A stretch of 64,000 bases of DNA from Solirubrum puertoriconensis (GCF_001483135.1 NZ_LNAL01000003.1:62001-126000), one strand, 5' to 3'; shown: positions 1 to 8,989, numbered from the stretch's first letter. Translations and numbers: made by a program. Notes: generated from the sequence alone by a model not told the origin.

Positions 1-25
1 ACTTGGGGAGTGAGCAAAACATACA

Positions 26-66
26 CCCGCCCGGTTGGTTGAAGCACCAGCTGGGCGGGCTTTTTT
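26..66 (+). terminator. Rho-independent terminator of a gene left of the window
   Basis: A GC-rich stem (CCCGCCC at 26-32 with GGGCGGG at 53-59) is followed at once by a run of T (61-66). It reads on the plus strand and precedes the first gene, so it probably ends a plus-strand gene lying outside the window. Confidence 0.75.
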
Positions 67-100
67 GTGGCCAGCATAGCCAATTTTCTGGTTGCGCACG

Positions 101-133
101 TTTGATAGTTAGCTCGGCTGCGGGCTATCTTCG
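101..133 (+). promoter_or_regulatory. Bacteroidota-type promoter of the exonuclease gene
   Basis: TTTG at 101-104 and TATCTTCG at 126-133 match the Bacteroidota -33 (TTTG) and -7 (TAnnTTTG) boxes with one mismatch and a 21-base spacer. The start codon at 162 lies about 28 bases downstream. The spacing is right, but the second box is imperfect. Confidence 0.5.
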
Positions 134-161
134 TTACCGCGCCCCTGTTCCACCGTGCCCT

Positions 162-959
162 ATGCAGCTACTCCGCAACCTCAAGCTCACCGACGTTTTC
201 GTGCTCGACATTGAAACCGTGCCCTGTGTAGGTTGCCACGACGAGCTCGATGATATGCTGCGCCACCTGTGGGAGCACAAAGCACAGAGCCTGCGCCGGC
301 AGCAGGGCTTCCCCAGCTGGGGCGCCGAGGAGGTTGAACCCATGCCCGACCGCCTTTCGGCCGCGGCGTTGTTTTCGCAGGCAGGCATCTACGCCGAGTT
401 TGGCCGCGTGGTGTGCATTTCCCTAGGTTGCTTTTATTACGACAAGCAGGAGCAGCTGCGCTTTCGGGTAAAGAGCTTTGCTGCCGACGACGAAGCCACC
501 CTGCTGCGCGAGTTTGCTGAGGTGCTCAGCCGTAAGCCCGGGCATATGTTGTGCGCCCACAACGGCAAAGAGTTCGATTTTCCGTACCTCTCGCGCCGCA
601 TGATGATAAATGGCGTGCTGCTGCCGCCTCAGCTCGACATTGCTGGCAAAAAGCCTTGGGAGGTAAACCACCTCGATACCATGGAGCTGTGGAAATTCGG
701 CGACCGGAAATCGTTTACTTCCCTGGCCCTGCTGGCCGCAATGTTCGGCATTCCAACACCCAAAGACGACATCAACGGTGCCGACGTGGCCCGCGTGTAC
801 TACGAGGAGCGCAACCTACCCCGCATTGTGAAGTATTGCCAGAAGGACATCATCACCACCGCCCGCGTGCTGATGAAGTTTCGGGGCGATGAGCCCTTCG
901 ACGACGAGGCAGTGGTGTATGCCGACCAGCCCGAAATGTCGGTTTTGCGGTTAGCGTAG
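162..959 (+). CDS. Predicted 3'-5' exonuclease, PolB-like (DnaQ/RNase H fold)
   Basis: The 265-residue protein has the three exonuclease motifs of the DEDD superfamily: DIETVP near residue 16 (Exo I), CAHNGKEFDFPYL near 130 (Exo II) and YCQKDIITTAR near 225 (Exo III with Y-x3-D). They match the predicted 3'-5' exonuclease family related to the proofreading domain of family B DNA polymerases; no polymerase domain follows. It should hydrolyse DNA or RNA 3' ends in the cytoplasm using two metal ions. The frame stays open back to base 3, but that stretch crosses a terminator and promoter, so the ATG at 162 is preferred. The gene appears to stand alone between two terminators. Confidence 0.85.
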   Translation: MQLLRNLKLTDVFVLDIETVPCVGCHDELDDMLRHLWEHKAQSLRRQQGFPSWGAEEVEPMPDRLSAAALFSQAGIYAEFGRVVCISLGCFYYDKQEQLRFRVKSFAADDEATLLREFAEVLSRKPGHMLCAHNGKEFDFPYLSRRMMINGVLLPPQLDIAGKKPWEVNHLDTMELWKFGDRKSFTSLALLAAMFGIPTPKDDINGADVARVYYEERNLPRIVKYCQKDIITTARVLMKFRGDEPFDDEAVVYADQPEMSVLRLA

Positions 960-982
960 GCCATATCACAGCTAAGCAAGAA

Positions 983-1008
983 AAAGGCAGCCCCGCGGGG
1001 CTGCCTTT
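983..1008 (+). terminator. Palindromic terminator after the exonuclease gene
   Basis: A perfect 26-base palindrome (AAAGGCAGCCCCG and its complement) starts 23 bases after the stop codon. Its A and T flanks form a symmetrical hairpin. Confidence 0.85.
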
Positions 1009-1105
1009 CATGTTTGTAGCAGGGAATATTGATGTGGATAACTATGTTAATATGTTGATAAATTATTGTATTATTATCTATGGTATAACTCATATCCCCT
1101 AAGTC

Positions 1106-2434
1106 ATGTCGCAGAATGTGTTGGAGGAAGTCTTGGCCTGTTTCACGGCGCCGGCCGTAAGCCAGGTAAGCGCAGTGGTGGGAGAAAGCGAAACAGGCAT
1201 CAGGAAAGCTTTGCCCAAAGTAGTGCCGCTGGTACTGAGCAACTTTATTAAACTCTCGGAGCAAGTGGGTGGCAGCGAGGTAATCTGGACGATGGCACAC
1301 GATGCCTACCGTGCCGATATCCAAGCCGATGTGTTGGCTGCCGAAAACGAAAGCAGCCCAGCACACCGAGGCCAACAGCTCATCCGCTCGCTACTGACGG
1401 AGAGCAACCACCGGCGCATAGGCGAAATAGCCCTGGAAAGCGGCTTGCGTCATGCCGCGGTTGAGCGAGTGTTGGGGATTGTAGCTCCCGTAATGCTGGG
1501 CGTATTGGGCCAGTACGCTACCACGCAGCCGCTCGATGCTTCAGCACTAGGCCGCTGGTTGCAAACCCAACGCAGCAGTGTTTCGGGCTTGCTGCTAACC
1601 GAGCGGGAGCGTGGCTTGGCTGCGCCGCAGCCCGTACCCGCCGAGCCTAGGCGTGCTGCACCGGCCGTGCACGAGCCAGTAGGAGCATCGGAGGGCTTTC
1701 CGCAGCGGCAGTGGCTGTGGCCGGCGCTACTAGTATTGCTGGCGGTGCTTACCGGATTTTTTCTGGGGCAAAACCGCACTGCACCCATTGCCAGCTTGCC
1801 AACCGCTAATTCCTACACAGCCGGCCTAGGTGCCGCCAACGAGCCCGCAGCACAAAGAGTAATGCCCACGCGCTCAGCCGAAAACCTAGTAGCCGACGAC
1901 CCCACAACCACCGCAGTTAGTGGCCGTTACGACGTCACCACCGAAAACTACATTTACGATACCGGCAAACCAGTGCAGCTCACGCTGCTGGGCGGCGTTA
2001 CGCACACAGTAGGCGTCAATTCCACCGAAAACAAGCTCTATCGATTCCTGGCCGATGCCAATGTGCAGGTCGATTCCATCAACCGCACGAAAGGCTGGAT
2101 CAACTTCGACCGGGTGTATTTCGATGCCCGCAAAGCCACGCTTACCGACGAATCAATGGCGCAGCTACGCAATGTAGCCGATATCCTAGAAAGCTTCCCA
2201 GACTCACGCGTGAAGATTGGCGGCTATACCGATACCACGGGCACGTTCTTGCAAAACCTTAAGCTAAGCGAGGAGCGGGCTACCGTGGCTATGGCCGCGC
2301 TGGTTGACCTAGGTGTGCCCGCAAACCGCATCGAGGCCAAGGGCTACGGGCAGAAATATCCTGTTGCCAGCAACGAAACGCCGGTGGGCCGGGCGCTCAA
2401 CCGGCGCATCAGCATCCGCGTAACTCAGAAGTAA
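1106..2434 (+). CDS. DUF937 / OmpA fusion protein anchored in the membrane
   Basis: The 442-residue protein has three parts. Residues 1-130 resemble DUF937 (YidB-like), a helical domain of unknown role. A hydrophobic segment near 205-222 (WPALLVLLAVLTGFFLG) looks like a single membrane anchor. Residues 330-442 are an OmpA-type peptidoglycan-binding domain, with VYFDARKATLTDES, IGGYTDTTG and the closing RALNRRISIRV. The family picture is a domain that grips the cell wall. I infer an inner-membrane protein with the DUF937 part inside and the OmpA part in the periplasm. No signal peptide is seen at the N-terminus. It is monocistronic, with an AT-rich 90-base leader and a terminator directly after it. 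Confidence 0.85.
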   Translation: MSQNVLEEVLACFTAPAVSQVSAVVGESETGIRKALPKVVPLVLSNFIKLSEQVGGSEVIWTMAHDAYRADIQADVLAAENESSPAHRGQQLIRSLLTESNHRRIGEIALESGLRHAAVERVLGIVAPVMLGVLGQYATTQPLDASALGRWLQTQRSSVSGLLLTERERGLAAPQPVPAEPRRAAPAVHEPVGASEGFPQRQWLWPALLVLLAVLTGFFLGQNRTAPIASLPTANSYTAGLGAANEPAAQRVMPTRSAENLVADDPTTTAVSGRYDVTTENYIYDTGKPVQLTLLGGVTHTVGVNSTENKLYRFLADANVQVDSINRTKGWINFDRVYFDARKATLTDESMAQLRNVADILESFPDSRVKIGGYTDTTGTFLQNLKLSEERATVAMAALVDLGVPANRIEAKGYGQKYPVASNETPVGRALNRRISIRVTQK

Positions 2435-2451
2435 GCCCAACTGTAAAGCAC

Positions 2452-2481
2452 AAAAAAGGCAGCCCAGTGGGCTGCCTTTTC
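2452..2481. terminator. Bidirectional terminator between ompA-like gene and nuoN
   Basis: A nine-base stem (GGCAGCCCA / TGGGCTGCC, one-base spacer) is flanked by six A on the left and TTTT on the right. It lies between converging genes, so it can serve both strands. Confidence 0.85.
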
Positions 2482-2506
2482 TTATTCGTAGCTCGAAAAG
2501 CCAGCT

Positions 2507-3940
2507 TTATACGTTAAGTACGCCTTCCACAATGCCGGGCATTACGCCCAACAGCACCGTAATGGCAATCAGCAGCACCAGCACGGCCGACTGAAAACCG
2601 CCTACTTCAACCGGTGCATTGTCGCCTTCGGGAGCTGAGCGCATGTACATGGCAATGATGGGGCGCAGGTAGTAGTAAATACCTACTGCCGACATTACCA
2701 CCGCAAAAATCACCAGGCCGATATAGCCCTCTTGTGCGGCGGCCGCAAACAGGTAAAACTTACCGAAGAAGCCGCCCGTGAGCGGAATACCAGCCAACGA
2801 CAACATCGCAACCGTCATGGCAAATGATAACAGCGGATTGGTGCGCGCTAGCCCATTCAAACCTTCGTAGTCGTCGCGGCCGCGTTGGTCGTGCACCAGC
2901 TTCAGCACAGCAAAGGCGGCAACCGTAGCCACCGAGTAAGCCAGCGAGTAGAAGAAAATAGCGTTTGACGACAGATTGCCGCTGCGCAGTGCTACCAGCG
3001 CCAGCAGCAAATAGCCAGCGTGCGAAATGCTCGAGTAGGCCAGCATGCGCTTGGCGTTGGTTTGCGCTACAGCGCCTACGTTGCCAATCAGCAGCGTGAG
3101 CACCAGCATAGCCGTGAGCGTGGGCAACCACAGGCTCATGGTGTTGTCGCCGAAGGCAACGAGCAGCAGCTTAAAGAAACCAGCTATGCCGGCTGTCTTC
3201 ACCACCGTGCTCATAAAGCCCGTGAAGATGGTGGGCGCACCTTCGTATACGTCGGGTGTCCAGAAGTGAAAGGGGGCCGCCGAAATCTTAAAGCCAATGC
3301 CAATCAGCATCAGCAGAATGCCGATGTACAGCATGGGGGTTAGCGACGCATCGGCAGTGGGCAGGGCGCGAGCGGCTACTCCCAATTGGTCGAGCGCGAA
3401 AGTTCCGGAAGCACCGTAGATCAGCGCCATGCCAAACAGCAGAATGCCAGTGGCAAAAGAGCCCATCAGGAAGTACTTGAGGGCTGCCTCGTTCGAGCGC
3501 AGGTTGTTCTTATCGGAGCCGGCCAGCACATACATAGCAATGCTGAGGGTTTCGATACCTAGGAAGAGGATGAGCAGGTTGTTGTAGCTCACCATCATGA
3601 TAGCACCTACCAGCGAAAACAGCATTAGGCTATAGTACTCGGCCAGGTTGGGGTTGCCTTCGCGCACGTACTTGTGCGAAAACGGCAGCAACAGCAGCGT
3701 TGTGAGCACCACCACCGCAGTGAATACCTGCGCGTAGCGGTCGAAGATGAGCATGCCGTTGAAGTAGGGCGAGGCATTCCAGGCGGCCAGCGGACCGGTG
3801 GTGTCAATGCCCGAGATGTTCACGGCAAATACCACTGCCAGCACCAGCAGCACTGCTGGCAGCAGCAACCGGTTGGAGCGCAGAAAACCTAGAAACAGGT
3901 TGGCCAGCCCGGAAACAGAAAGCAGAATAATCGAGAGCAT
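2507..3940 (-). CDS. nuoN: NADH-quinone oxidoreductase subunit N
   Basis: A 477-residue, very hydrophobic protein with the proton-antiporter-like fold of NuoL/M/N. Recognisable stretches are the helix around LGIETLSIAMYVLAGSD (conserved Glu), EAALKYFLMGSFATGILL, and the lysine-bearing FKISAAPFHFWTPDVYEGAP. It forms one of the three proton channels in the membrane arm of complex I. It is the last gene of the K-L-x-M-N part of the cluster, starts 12 bases after nuoM, and ends at the terminator at 2452-2481. Length is normal for the family. Confidence 0.97.
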   Translation of the reverse strand: MLSIILLSVSGLANLFLGFLRSNRLLLPAVLLVLAVVFAVNISGIDTTGPLAAWNASPYFNGMLIFDRYAQVFTAVVVLTTLLLLPFSHKYVREGNPNLAEYYSLMLFSLVGAIMMVSYNNLLILFLGIETLSIAMYVLAGSDKNNLRSNEAALKYFLMGSFATGILLFGMALIYGASGTFALDQLGVAARALPTADASLTPMLYIGILLMLIGIGFKISAAPFHFWTPDVYEGAPTIFTGFMSTVVKTAGIAGFFKLLLVAFGDNTMSLWLPTLTAMLVLTLLIGNVGAVAQTNAKRMLAYSSISHAGYLLLALVALRSGNLSSNAIFFYSLAYSVATVAAFAVLKLVHDQRGRDDYEGLNGLARTNPLLSFAMTVAMLSLAGIPLTGGFFGKFYLFAAAAQEGYIGLVIFAVVMSAVGIYYYLRPIIAMYMRSAPEGDNAPVEVGGFQSAVLVLLIAITVLLGVMPGIVEGVLNV

Positions 3941-3952
3941 GAGTCGGGTGGC

Positions 3953-5410
3953 TTAGCGGTTGATTAGCACCAGCAGCTTGTTCACGGCGGGCTCCGAAAT
4001 GTGCAGGAAGGTGCCGGGGAACAGGCCGATCCAGAATACCATCAGGATGAGCGGGACGAGTACGGCTAGCTCAGCGCCAGTTAGGTCGCGAATCACGCTC
4101 GAGAACGACGAATCGGGACCAAGCATTACGCGCTGGAACATACGCAGCAAGTAAACCGCACCAAAGATGATGGTGAGACCAGCTACGGCGCCCAGCCAAG
4201 GGTTGTACTGATACACGCCCATCAGGAGCAGGAATTCGCCCACAAAGCCGTTGGTAAGCGGCAGAGCAACGGTACCCAGCAGGATTACAAGGAAGGTTAC
4301 TGACAGCAGCGGGGTAGCGCGGGTTAGGCCACCTAGCTCGGGAATTTGGCGGGTGCCGGTGCGGCGCTCGATAATGTCAGAGATGAAGAACATGCCTACC
4401 ACGTTTACACCGTGAGCGAGCATCTGCACGGCGGTGCCCTGCAAGCCAACGGCCGTGAGCGAGAACATACCGGCAATCATCAGGCCTACGTGCGAGAGCG
4501 ACGAGAAAGCAATCAGGCGCTTCATGTCACGCTGACGAATGGCGATAAGCGCACCGTAGATGATGCCGATAACGGCCAGAATCATCACCACCCAACTCCA
4601 CTGGCTAACCCCTAGGGGCACGATGGGCAGTACCCAACGCATGGTGCCATAGATACCCATTTTCAGCATAATGCCCGAGAGCAGCATGGTAGCCGGCGTG
4701 GGGCTCTGCTCGTAGGTGTCGGGCTGCCACGAGTGCAGCGGGAAGATGGGCATTTTCACGGCGAAGGCCGAGAACACCAGCAGGAATACCCATGATTGCT
4801 CGGCCGCCGAGAGGCGCAAGTTGTAGAAAGCGGCTAGGTCGGAGCTGCGCACCGCACCATTAGCACCAGTCATGTAGTACAGGTACACAAAGCCGGCCAG
4901 CATCAATAGCGAGCCAACGACGGTGTAGATGAAAAACTTAAGTGTAACCTGCACCCGACGCTCGCCACCCCACACACCGGCGAGGAAGTAGATCGGAATG
5001 AGTGCCACTTCCCAGAAGAAGTAAAACACGAACGCATCCATGGCCACAAACACGCCAATCAGGCCCGTTTGCATGAACAGCACCAAGGCGTAGAACACCG
5101 AGGGGTTCTCGTAATCGTGGCGGAATGAGGCCAGCAGAATCAGCGGCACCAAGAAAGCGGTGAGTAGCACCAGCAACAGGCTCAGGCCATCAATACCGAT
5201 ATGGAAGTTGATGCCAACTGAAGCCAACCAAGGGTAGTTGATTTCGAACTGTGGCTGGGAGTTAACCTGGAACTGGATGGCCATAAATACGGCCAGCGCC
5301 AGTTCGACCAGCGAAGCGCCAAAGGCCAGCGCCCGCGCGGCGTTGCCCCGCACAAAGTGCAGCAGCAGCGCAGCGGCCACGGGCCAGATAAGCAGAAGGG
5401 CAGTCAGCAT
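3953..5410 (-). CDS. nuoM: NADH-quinone oxidoreductase subunit M
   Basis: A 485-residue multi-spanning protein of the antiporter-like NuoM family: FFWEVALIPIYFLAGVWGG carries the conserved membrane Glu, and KMPIFPLHSWQPDTYEQSPT is the NuoM signature. It forms a proton channel of complex I between NuoL and NuoN. Its ATG overlaps the stop codon of the preceding SHOCT gene by one base (TAATG), so the two are very probably translationally coupled. nuoN follows after 12 bases. Confidence 0.97.
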   Translation of the reverse strand: MLTALLLIWPVAAALLLHFVRGNAARALAFGASLVELALAVFMAIQFQVNSQPQFEINYPWLASVGINFHIGIDGLSLLLVLLTAFLVPLILLASFRHDYENPSVFYALVLFMQTGLIGVFVAMDAFVFYFFWEVALIPIYFLAGVWGGERRVQVTLKFFIYTVVGSLLMLAGFVYLYYMTGANGAVRSSDLAAFYNLRLSAAEQSWVFLLVFSAFAVKMPIFPLHSWQPDTYEQSPTPATMLLSGIMLKMGIYGTMRWVLPIVPLGVSQWSWVVMILAVIGIIYGALIAIRQRDMKRLIAFSSLSHVGLMIAGMFSLTAVGLQGTAVQMLAHGVNVVGMFFISDIIERRTGTRQIPELGGLTRATPLLSVTFLVILLGTVALPLTNGFVGEFLLLMGVYQYNPWLGAVAGLTIIFGAVYLLRMFQRVMLGPDSSFSSVIRDLTGAELAVLVPLILMVFWIGLFPGTFLHISEPAVNKLLVLINR

Positions 5411-5763
5411 TAGCTAAGCAGATTGTTCTTTTGACGTTCGAACTCCTCAGAGGTAATTACGCCTTGGTCGCGCAAGTCCCGAAGCTTGGAGAGTTCATCC
5501 GCAACCGAGGTTGCGCCGGTGGCATAAGCAGTAGGTGCGAGACTTGTCTGTCGACGAACCGCTAGGTACAAAGCGATGAACCACCCGATAATTGACCAAC
5601 CTGCTAGCAAATTCACTAAGAGGATGATTAGGAAATCAGGTCGCTTCCGGCCAATGATTGATGGAAGGAAGTAGAGCAGCCCAAGAGGAATAAGGAAGAC
5701 CATTACGAGCAGCAATTCGCCACCGCCCAGGTCACCTAGAAAAAGCAGCAAAGGCTTCATCAT
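5410..5763 (-). CDS. Small membrane protein with C-terminal SHOCT domain, inside the nuo cluster
   Basis: The 117-residue protein has two membrane stretches (about 7-35 and 45-66). The second contains LLVNLLAGWSIIGWFIALYL, which resembles the superinfection-immunity family (PF14373-like). Residues 88-117 (ELSKLRDLRDQGVITSEEFERQKNNLL) are a clear SHOCT domain, a short motif often at protein ends and thought to bind oligomers or target proteins. The gene starts 13 bases after nuoL, and its stop overlaps the nuoM start, so it is co-transcribed with complex I. It is visibly less GC-rich than its neighbours. It is not a known Nuo subunit. A role in assembly or regulation of complex I is possible, but an unrelated passenger is equally consistent with the sequence. 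Confidence 0.85.
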   Translation of the reverse strand: MMKPLLLFLGDLGGGELLLVMVFLIPLGLLYFLPSIIGRKRPDFLIILLVNLLAGWSIIGWFIALYLAVRRQTSLAPTAYATGATSVADELSKLRDLRDQGVITSEEFERQKNNLLS

Positions 5764-5776
5764 GGGCTGCTAAAAA

Positions 5777-7714
5777 TTAGAAGTGGATGAAATTCAGGGC
5801 CAGTACTACCACAATGCCGATTACCATCAGCAGCAGGTAGGTTTCAACGCGGCCGGTTTGCAGATTGCGCAGCAGCTGCGAGCTACCCATTACCAAACGA
5901 CCTAAGCCATTCACGGAGCCATCTACCACGCGCTTTTCCACGCCATCGTGCAGGCCGCGCGAGAGGAACATGGAAGGACGCACGAACAGGGCGTTGTACA
6001 GCTCATCGACGTAGTACTTGTTGTACACCAGGTTTTCGAAGAAGCCGCGTGGCTGGTTCTCCTCGGCCGGGCGGCTGCGGCGAGCCACGTAGAGCACGTA
6101 CGCTAGCACAATGCCCAGCACACCGGCTGCTACCGAGAAGCCAATGAGCATGTACTCGGTAGCGTGGTCGATTTCAGCACCGAAAGCTTCGGGGCTTAGC
6201 TGGCGCGAGTAGTTGAACAATGGCGCCAGGAAATCGGCCAAGTAGCCTTTGCCCAAGAAAAGCGTCGCATTCATAAAACCGCCTACGGCAGCCAGAATGG
6301 CCAGGATGATGAGCGGCAGCGTCATGCTAGCCGGCGACTCGTGCAGGTGGTGCTTCTGCTCCTCGGTACCGCGGAACTCGCCGAAGAAGGTGAGGAACAG
6401 CAGGCGGAACATGTAGAAGGCCGTCAGGAAAGCCGTAAGCAGGCCAATGCCCCACAGCACTTTGTTGTGCTCATAGGCGTGGGCTAGAATCTCATCTTTC
6501 GAGAAGAAGCCCGAGAACGGCGGAATGCCCGAAATAGCCAGGCAGCCGATCAGGAACGTGAGGAAGGTAATCGGCAAAGCCTTGCGCAGGCCGCCCATGC
6601 GGCGGATGTCCTGCTCGTTGCTCATGGCGTGAATCACCGAACCGGCACCTAGGAACATCAGCGCCTTGAAGAAGGCGTGCGTGAGTACGTGGAACAGCGA
6701 CGAGCTGTAGCCCATTACGCCCAGTGCCAGGAACATATAGCCCAGCTGCGAAACGGTGGAGTAGGCCAGTACCTTTTTGATGTCGTTTTGGGCTATGCCG
6801 ATGGTGGCCGCGAACAGCGCCGTGATGGCACCAATCCAAGCTACTACCTCCAGCGTGTCGGGCGACAACGTGTAGAGTACGTTGGAGCGTAGCACCATGT
6901 AAATACCAGCCGTTACCATGGTAGCGGCGTGGATAAGCGCCGAAACCGGCGTGGGGCCGGCCATAGCGTCGGGCAGCCAGGTATAGAGCGGCAGCTGCGC
7001 CGATTTACCCATAGCACCCACGAAGAGCAGCAACGTAATGGCCGTTACTACACCTGCGCCAATCTGCATTTGCGAGGCTTTCTGAAAAACCTCGCCGTAC
7101 TGCACCGAGTCGAAGGTGAAGTAGATCAGGAAGATGCCCAGCAGGAAACCTAGGTCGCCAATGCGGTTGATGATGAATGCCTTCTTGGCGGCGTTGTTGT
7201 AATTGGTGTTCTGATTCCAGAAGCCGATGAGCAGGTAGGAGCAGAGGCCCACGCCTTCCCAGCCAATGAACAGAATCACGAAGTTGGCGCCCATTACCAG
7301 CACCAGCATTGAGAAAACGAACAGGTTAAGGAAGGCGAAGAACTTGCCTACGTTCTCATCGTGGTGCATGTACCCGATGGAGTACACGTGGATGAGGAAG
7401 CCTACGCCGGTAACCAGCAGCAGCATGATGAGGCTGAGTTGGTCGATCTGGTACGCGAATGGGATGCTCAGCGAGCCGACCGAAATCCAGTCGAACAGGT
7501 GCACCACGTAGGGATACTGGAACGTGGTGAACAGGTACACCGAAATCAGGAACGAACCCAGAACGGTGGCGCTGCCGATTAGCCCGGCTACCGTGCCCGA
7601 AAGGCGGCGGTTGAGCAAGCCGTTGATGAGAAAGCCCAAAAACGGCAGCAGCGGAATAAGAATGTAGAGCAGCGGCGAGCCGGTAAAAACGGCGAGAGGC
7701 GCTTGTTCAGCCAT
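5777..7714 (-). CDS. nuoL: NADH-quinone oxidoreductase subunit L
   Basis: At 645 residues this is the largest antiporter-like subunit. VGWEGVGLCSYLLIGFW holds the conserved Glu, and KSAQLPLYTWLPDAMAGPTP is the NuoL signature. The C-terminal part has the extension that forms the long lateral helix of complex I, with a last transmembrane helix (YLLLMVIGIVVVLALNFI). NuoL is the distal proton channel. It follows nuoK after 109 bases and precedes the SHOCT gene. Confidence 0.97.
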   Translation of the reverse strand: MAEQAPLAVFTGSPLLYILIPLLPFLGFLINGLLNRRLSGTVAGLIGSATVLGSFLISVYLFTTFQYPYVVHLFDWISVGSLSIPFAYQIDQLSLIMLLLVTGVGFLIHVYSIGYMHHDENVGKFFAFLNLFVFSMLVLVMGANFVILFIGWEGVGLCSYLLIGFWNQNTNYNNAAKKAFIINRIGDLGFLLGIFLIYFTFDSVQYGEVFQKASQMQIGAGVVTAITLLLFVGAMGKSAQLPLYTWLPDAMAGPTPVSALIHAATMVTAGIYMVLRSNVLYTLSPDTLEVVAWIGAITALFAATIGIAQNDIKKVLAYSTVSQLGYMFLALGVMGYSSSLFHVLTHAFFKALMFLGAGSVIHAMSNEQDIRRMGGLRKALPITFLTFLIGCLAISGIPPFSGFFSKDEILAHAYEHNKVLWGIGLLTAFLTAFYMFRLLFLTFFGEFRGTEEQKHHLHESPASMTLPLIILAILAAVGGFMNATLFLGKGYLADFLAPLFNYSRQLSPEAFGAEIDHATEYMLIGFSVAAGVLGIVLAYVLYVARRSRPAEENQPRGFFENLVYNKYYVDELYNALFVRPSMFLSRGLHDGVEKRVVDGSVNGLGRLVMGSSQLLRNLQTGRVETYLLLMVIGIVVVLALNFIHF

Positions 7715-7823
7715 GAGCGTCGATGTGCTGATGTGCGTTGTTTGCGTGTCGGCCTAGGTAAGCTGGTGCGTAAGTCGCCCAAAGGCAGCTAGCAACCCGC
7801 TTAGTACGAGCCGGCAAAATTGA

Positions 7824-8156
7824 TTACCACTTCAACCGGTCGAGCAGGTTGACGTCGGTGTTCTGAATGTTGCGGTAAATCATCACGATGATGCCCAAGC
7901 CTACTGCAACTTCGGCAGCAGCCACGGCCATGATGAAAAACACAAAAACTTGCCCGTTGGGGTCGGCGCGGTAGGCCGAGAAAGCGGCAAGCAGAACGTT
8001 CACGGCGTTGAGCATCAACTCTACGCACATGAAAATGATGATGGCATTGCGCCGCGTCAGCACGCCCAGCACGCCAATGGCAAACAGGGCAGAAGCAAAG
8101 AATATGTAGTGCTGAAGCGGAATCGTGCGGATGACTTCCGGTATCGTCTGTTCCAT
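7824..8156 (-). CDS. nuoK: NADH-quinone oxidoreductase subunit K
   Basis: A 110-residue protein with three membrane helices. FMCVELMLNAVNVLLAAF and AVAAAEVAVGLGIIVMIYR carry the two buried Glu residues typical of NuoK and its Mrp relatives. It is part of the membrane arm next to NuoJ. Normally nuoK directly follows nuoJ, but here about 1.8 kb with plus-strand genes separates them. nuoK is therefore the first gene of a second transcription unit (K-L-x-M-N), with a candidate promoter at 8215-8222. Confidence 0.97.
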   Translation of the reverse strand: MEQTIPEVIRTIPLQHYIFFASALFAIGVLGVLTRRNAIIIFMCVELMLNAVNVLLAAFSAYRADPNGQVFVFFIMAVAAAEVAVGLGIIVMIYRNIQNTDVNLLDRLKW

Positions 8157-8214
8157 TCAGGACGGGGTAGCGGCAGAAAAAAGATCTACCTCAACGGTAG
8201 GCAGAATTAGCGGG

Positions 8215-8222
8215 CAAAGGTA
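8215..8222 (-). promoter_or_regulatory. Candidate -7 box for nuoK-L-x-M-N
   Basis: On the minus strand these bases read TACCTTTG, an exact TAnnTTTG -7 box, 58 bases upstream of the nuoK ATG. No clear TTTG -33 box lies at the expected distance, only a T-rich stretch. The match supports a separate promoter for the distal half of the nuo genes. Confidence 0.55.
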
Positions 8223-8386
8223 TCCTGAAAATTGGAAAACTCCCGCGGAAAAGTACCTGCAAAGGCAGTTGCATCTGCACTAGTTCGTTGCTGCTGCCGG
8301 GCTGCTGGCATTAGGTGCTGCACGTTCCTGAAAATTTTCTATTCCTGATAAAGTATTTTTCCGGTGCCTGCGTCTTCCCCTTCAGA

Positions 8387-8989
8387 ATGGAACAGGCACT
8401 GACCATACTTCCTACCGCGGCGGCCATGACCGAGCAAAACGACCGGGTGCAAGAGGCCGTGCGGGAGCAGCGCAGCAAGTTGCTCTCGTTCATCCGCCGC
8501 CGCATTCCCGACGAGGCCGACGCCGAAGACGTGCTGCAGGACGTTTTCTATGAGCTCGTGCAGAGCTACCGCCTAGTGAAGCCCGTGGAGCAAATGGCGG
8601 CTTGGCTGTTTCGGGTGGCGCGCAATAAAATCATTGACCGCTACCGTCGGCCCAAGCCTGCTTCGCTCGAAGAAGCCGCTTCGTACCACTCGGCTGCCGA
8701 CTCCGACGAGCCCTTGCTGCTAGCCGATGTGTTGCCCGCCCCCGACGACTCAACGGAAACGGCCATGGCGCGCGAAACCATTATGGAAGCCATTTTGGAT
8801 GCCCTGGAGGAACTGTCACCCGCCCAGCGCCAAGTATTCGTATGGCACGAGTTCGATGGCAAAACATTCAAGCAGATGTCGGAAGAAACCGGCGTGCCGC
8901 TGAAAACCCTGATTTCGCGCAAGCACTACGCGGTGCAGCAACTCCGTACCAAGCTGCAGGCGCTCTACACCGATTTGTTCCTCGACTAA
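8387..8989 (+). CDS. RNA polymerase sigma factor, ECF (sigma-70) family
   Basis: The protein is 200 residues from the ATG at 8387; a second in-frame ATG at 8426 is also possible. Region 2 is seen as DEADAEDVLQDVFYELVQ and AAWLFRVARNKIIDRYRR. Region 4 is LEELSPAQRQVFVWHEF followed by the helix-turn-helix TFKQMSEETGVPLKTLISRK. It lacks regions 1 and 3, as ECF factors do, and should direct RNA polymerase to a small regulon. It is transcribed against the nuo genes and sits between nuoJ and nuoK. The small membrane-protein gene 14 bases downstream is a possible anti-sigma or target gene. The sequence TATTTTTC near 8353 could be its own -7 box. Confidence 0.93.
   Translation: MEQALTILPTAAAMTEQNDRVQEAVREQRSKLLSFIRRRIPDEADAEDVLQDVFYELVQSYRLVKPVEQMAAWLFRVARNKIIDRYRRPKPASLEEAASYHSAADSDEPLLLADVLPAPDDSTETAMARETIMEAILDALEELSPAQRQVFVWHEFDGKTFKQMSEETGVPLKTLISRKHYAVQQLRTKLQALYTDLFLD

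Noticed and set aside
3-161. N-terminal extension of the exonuclease gene
   Set aside because: The frame is open, but it crosses a rho-independent terminator and a promoter-like pair. The ATG at 162 fits the family start.
800-1375. A 191-codon minus-strand frame
   Set aside because: It overlaps two well-supported plus-strand genes and contains a terminator palindrome. Composition is that of an opposite-strand shadow.
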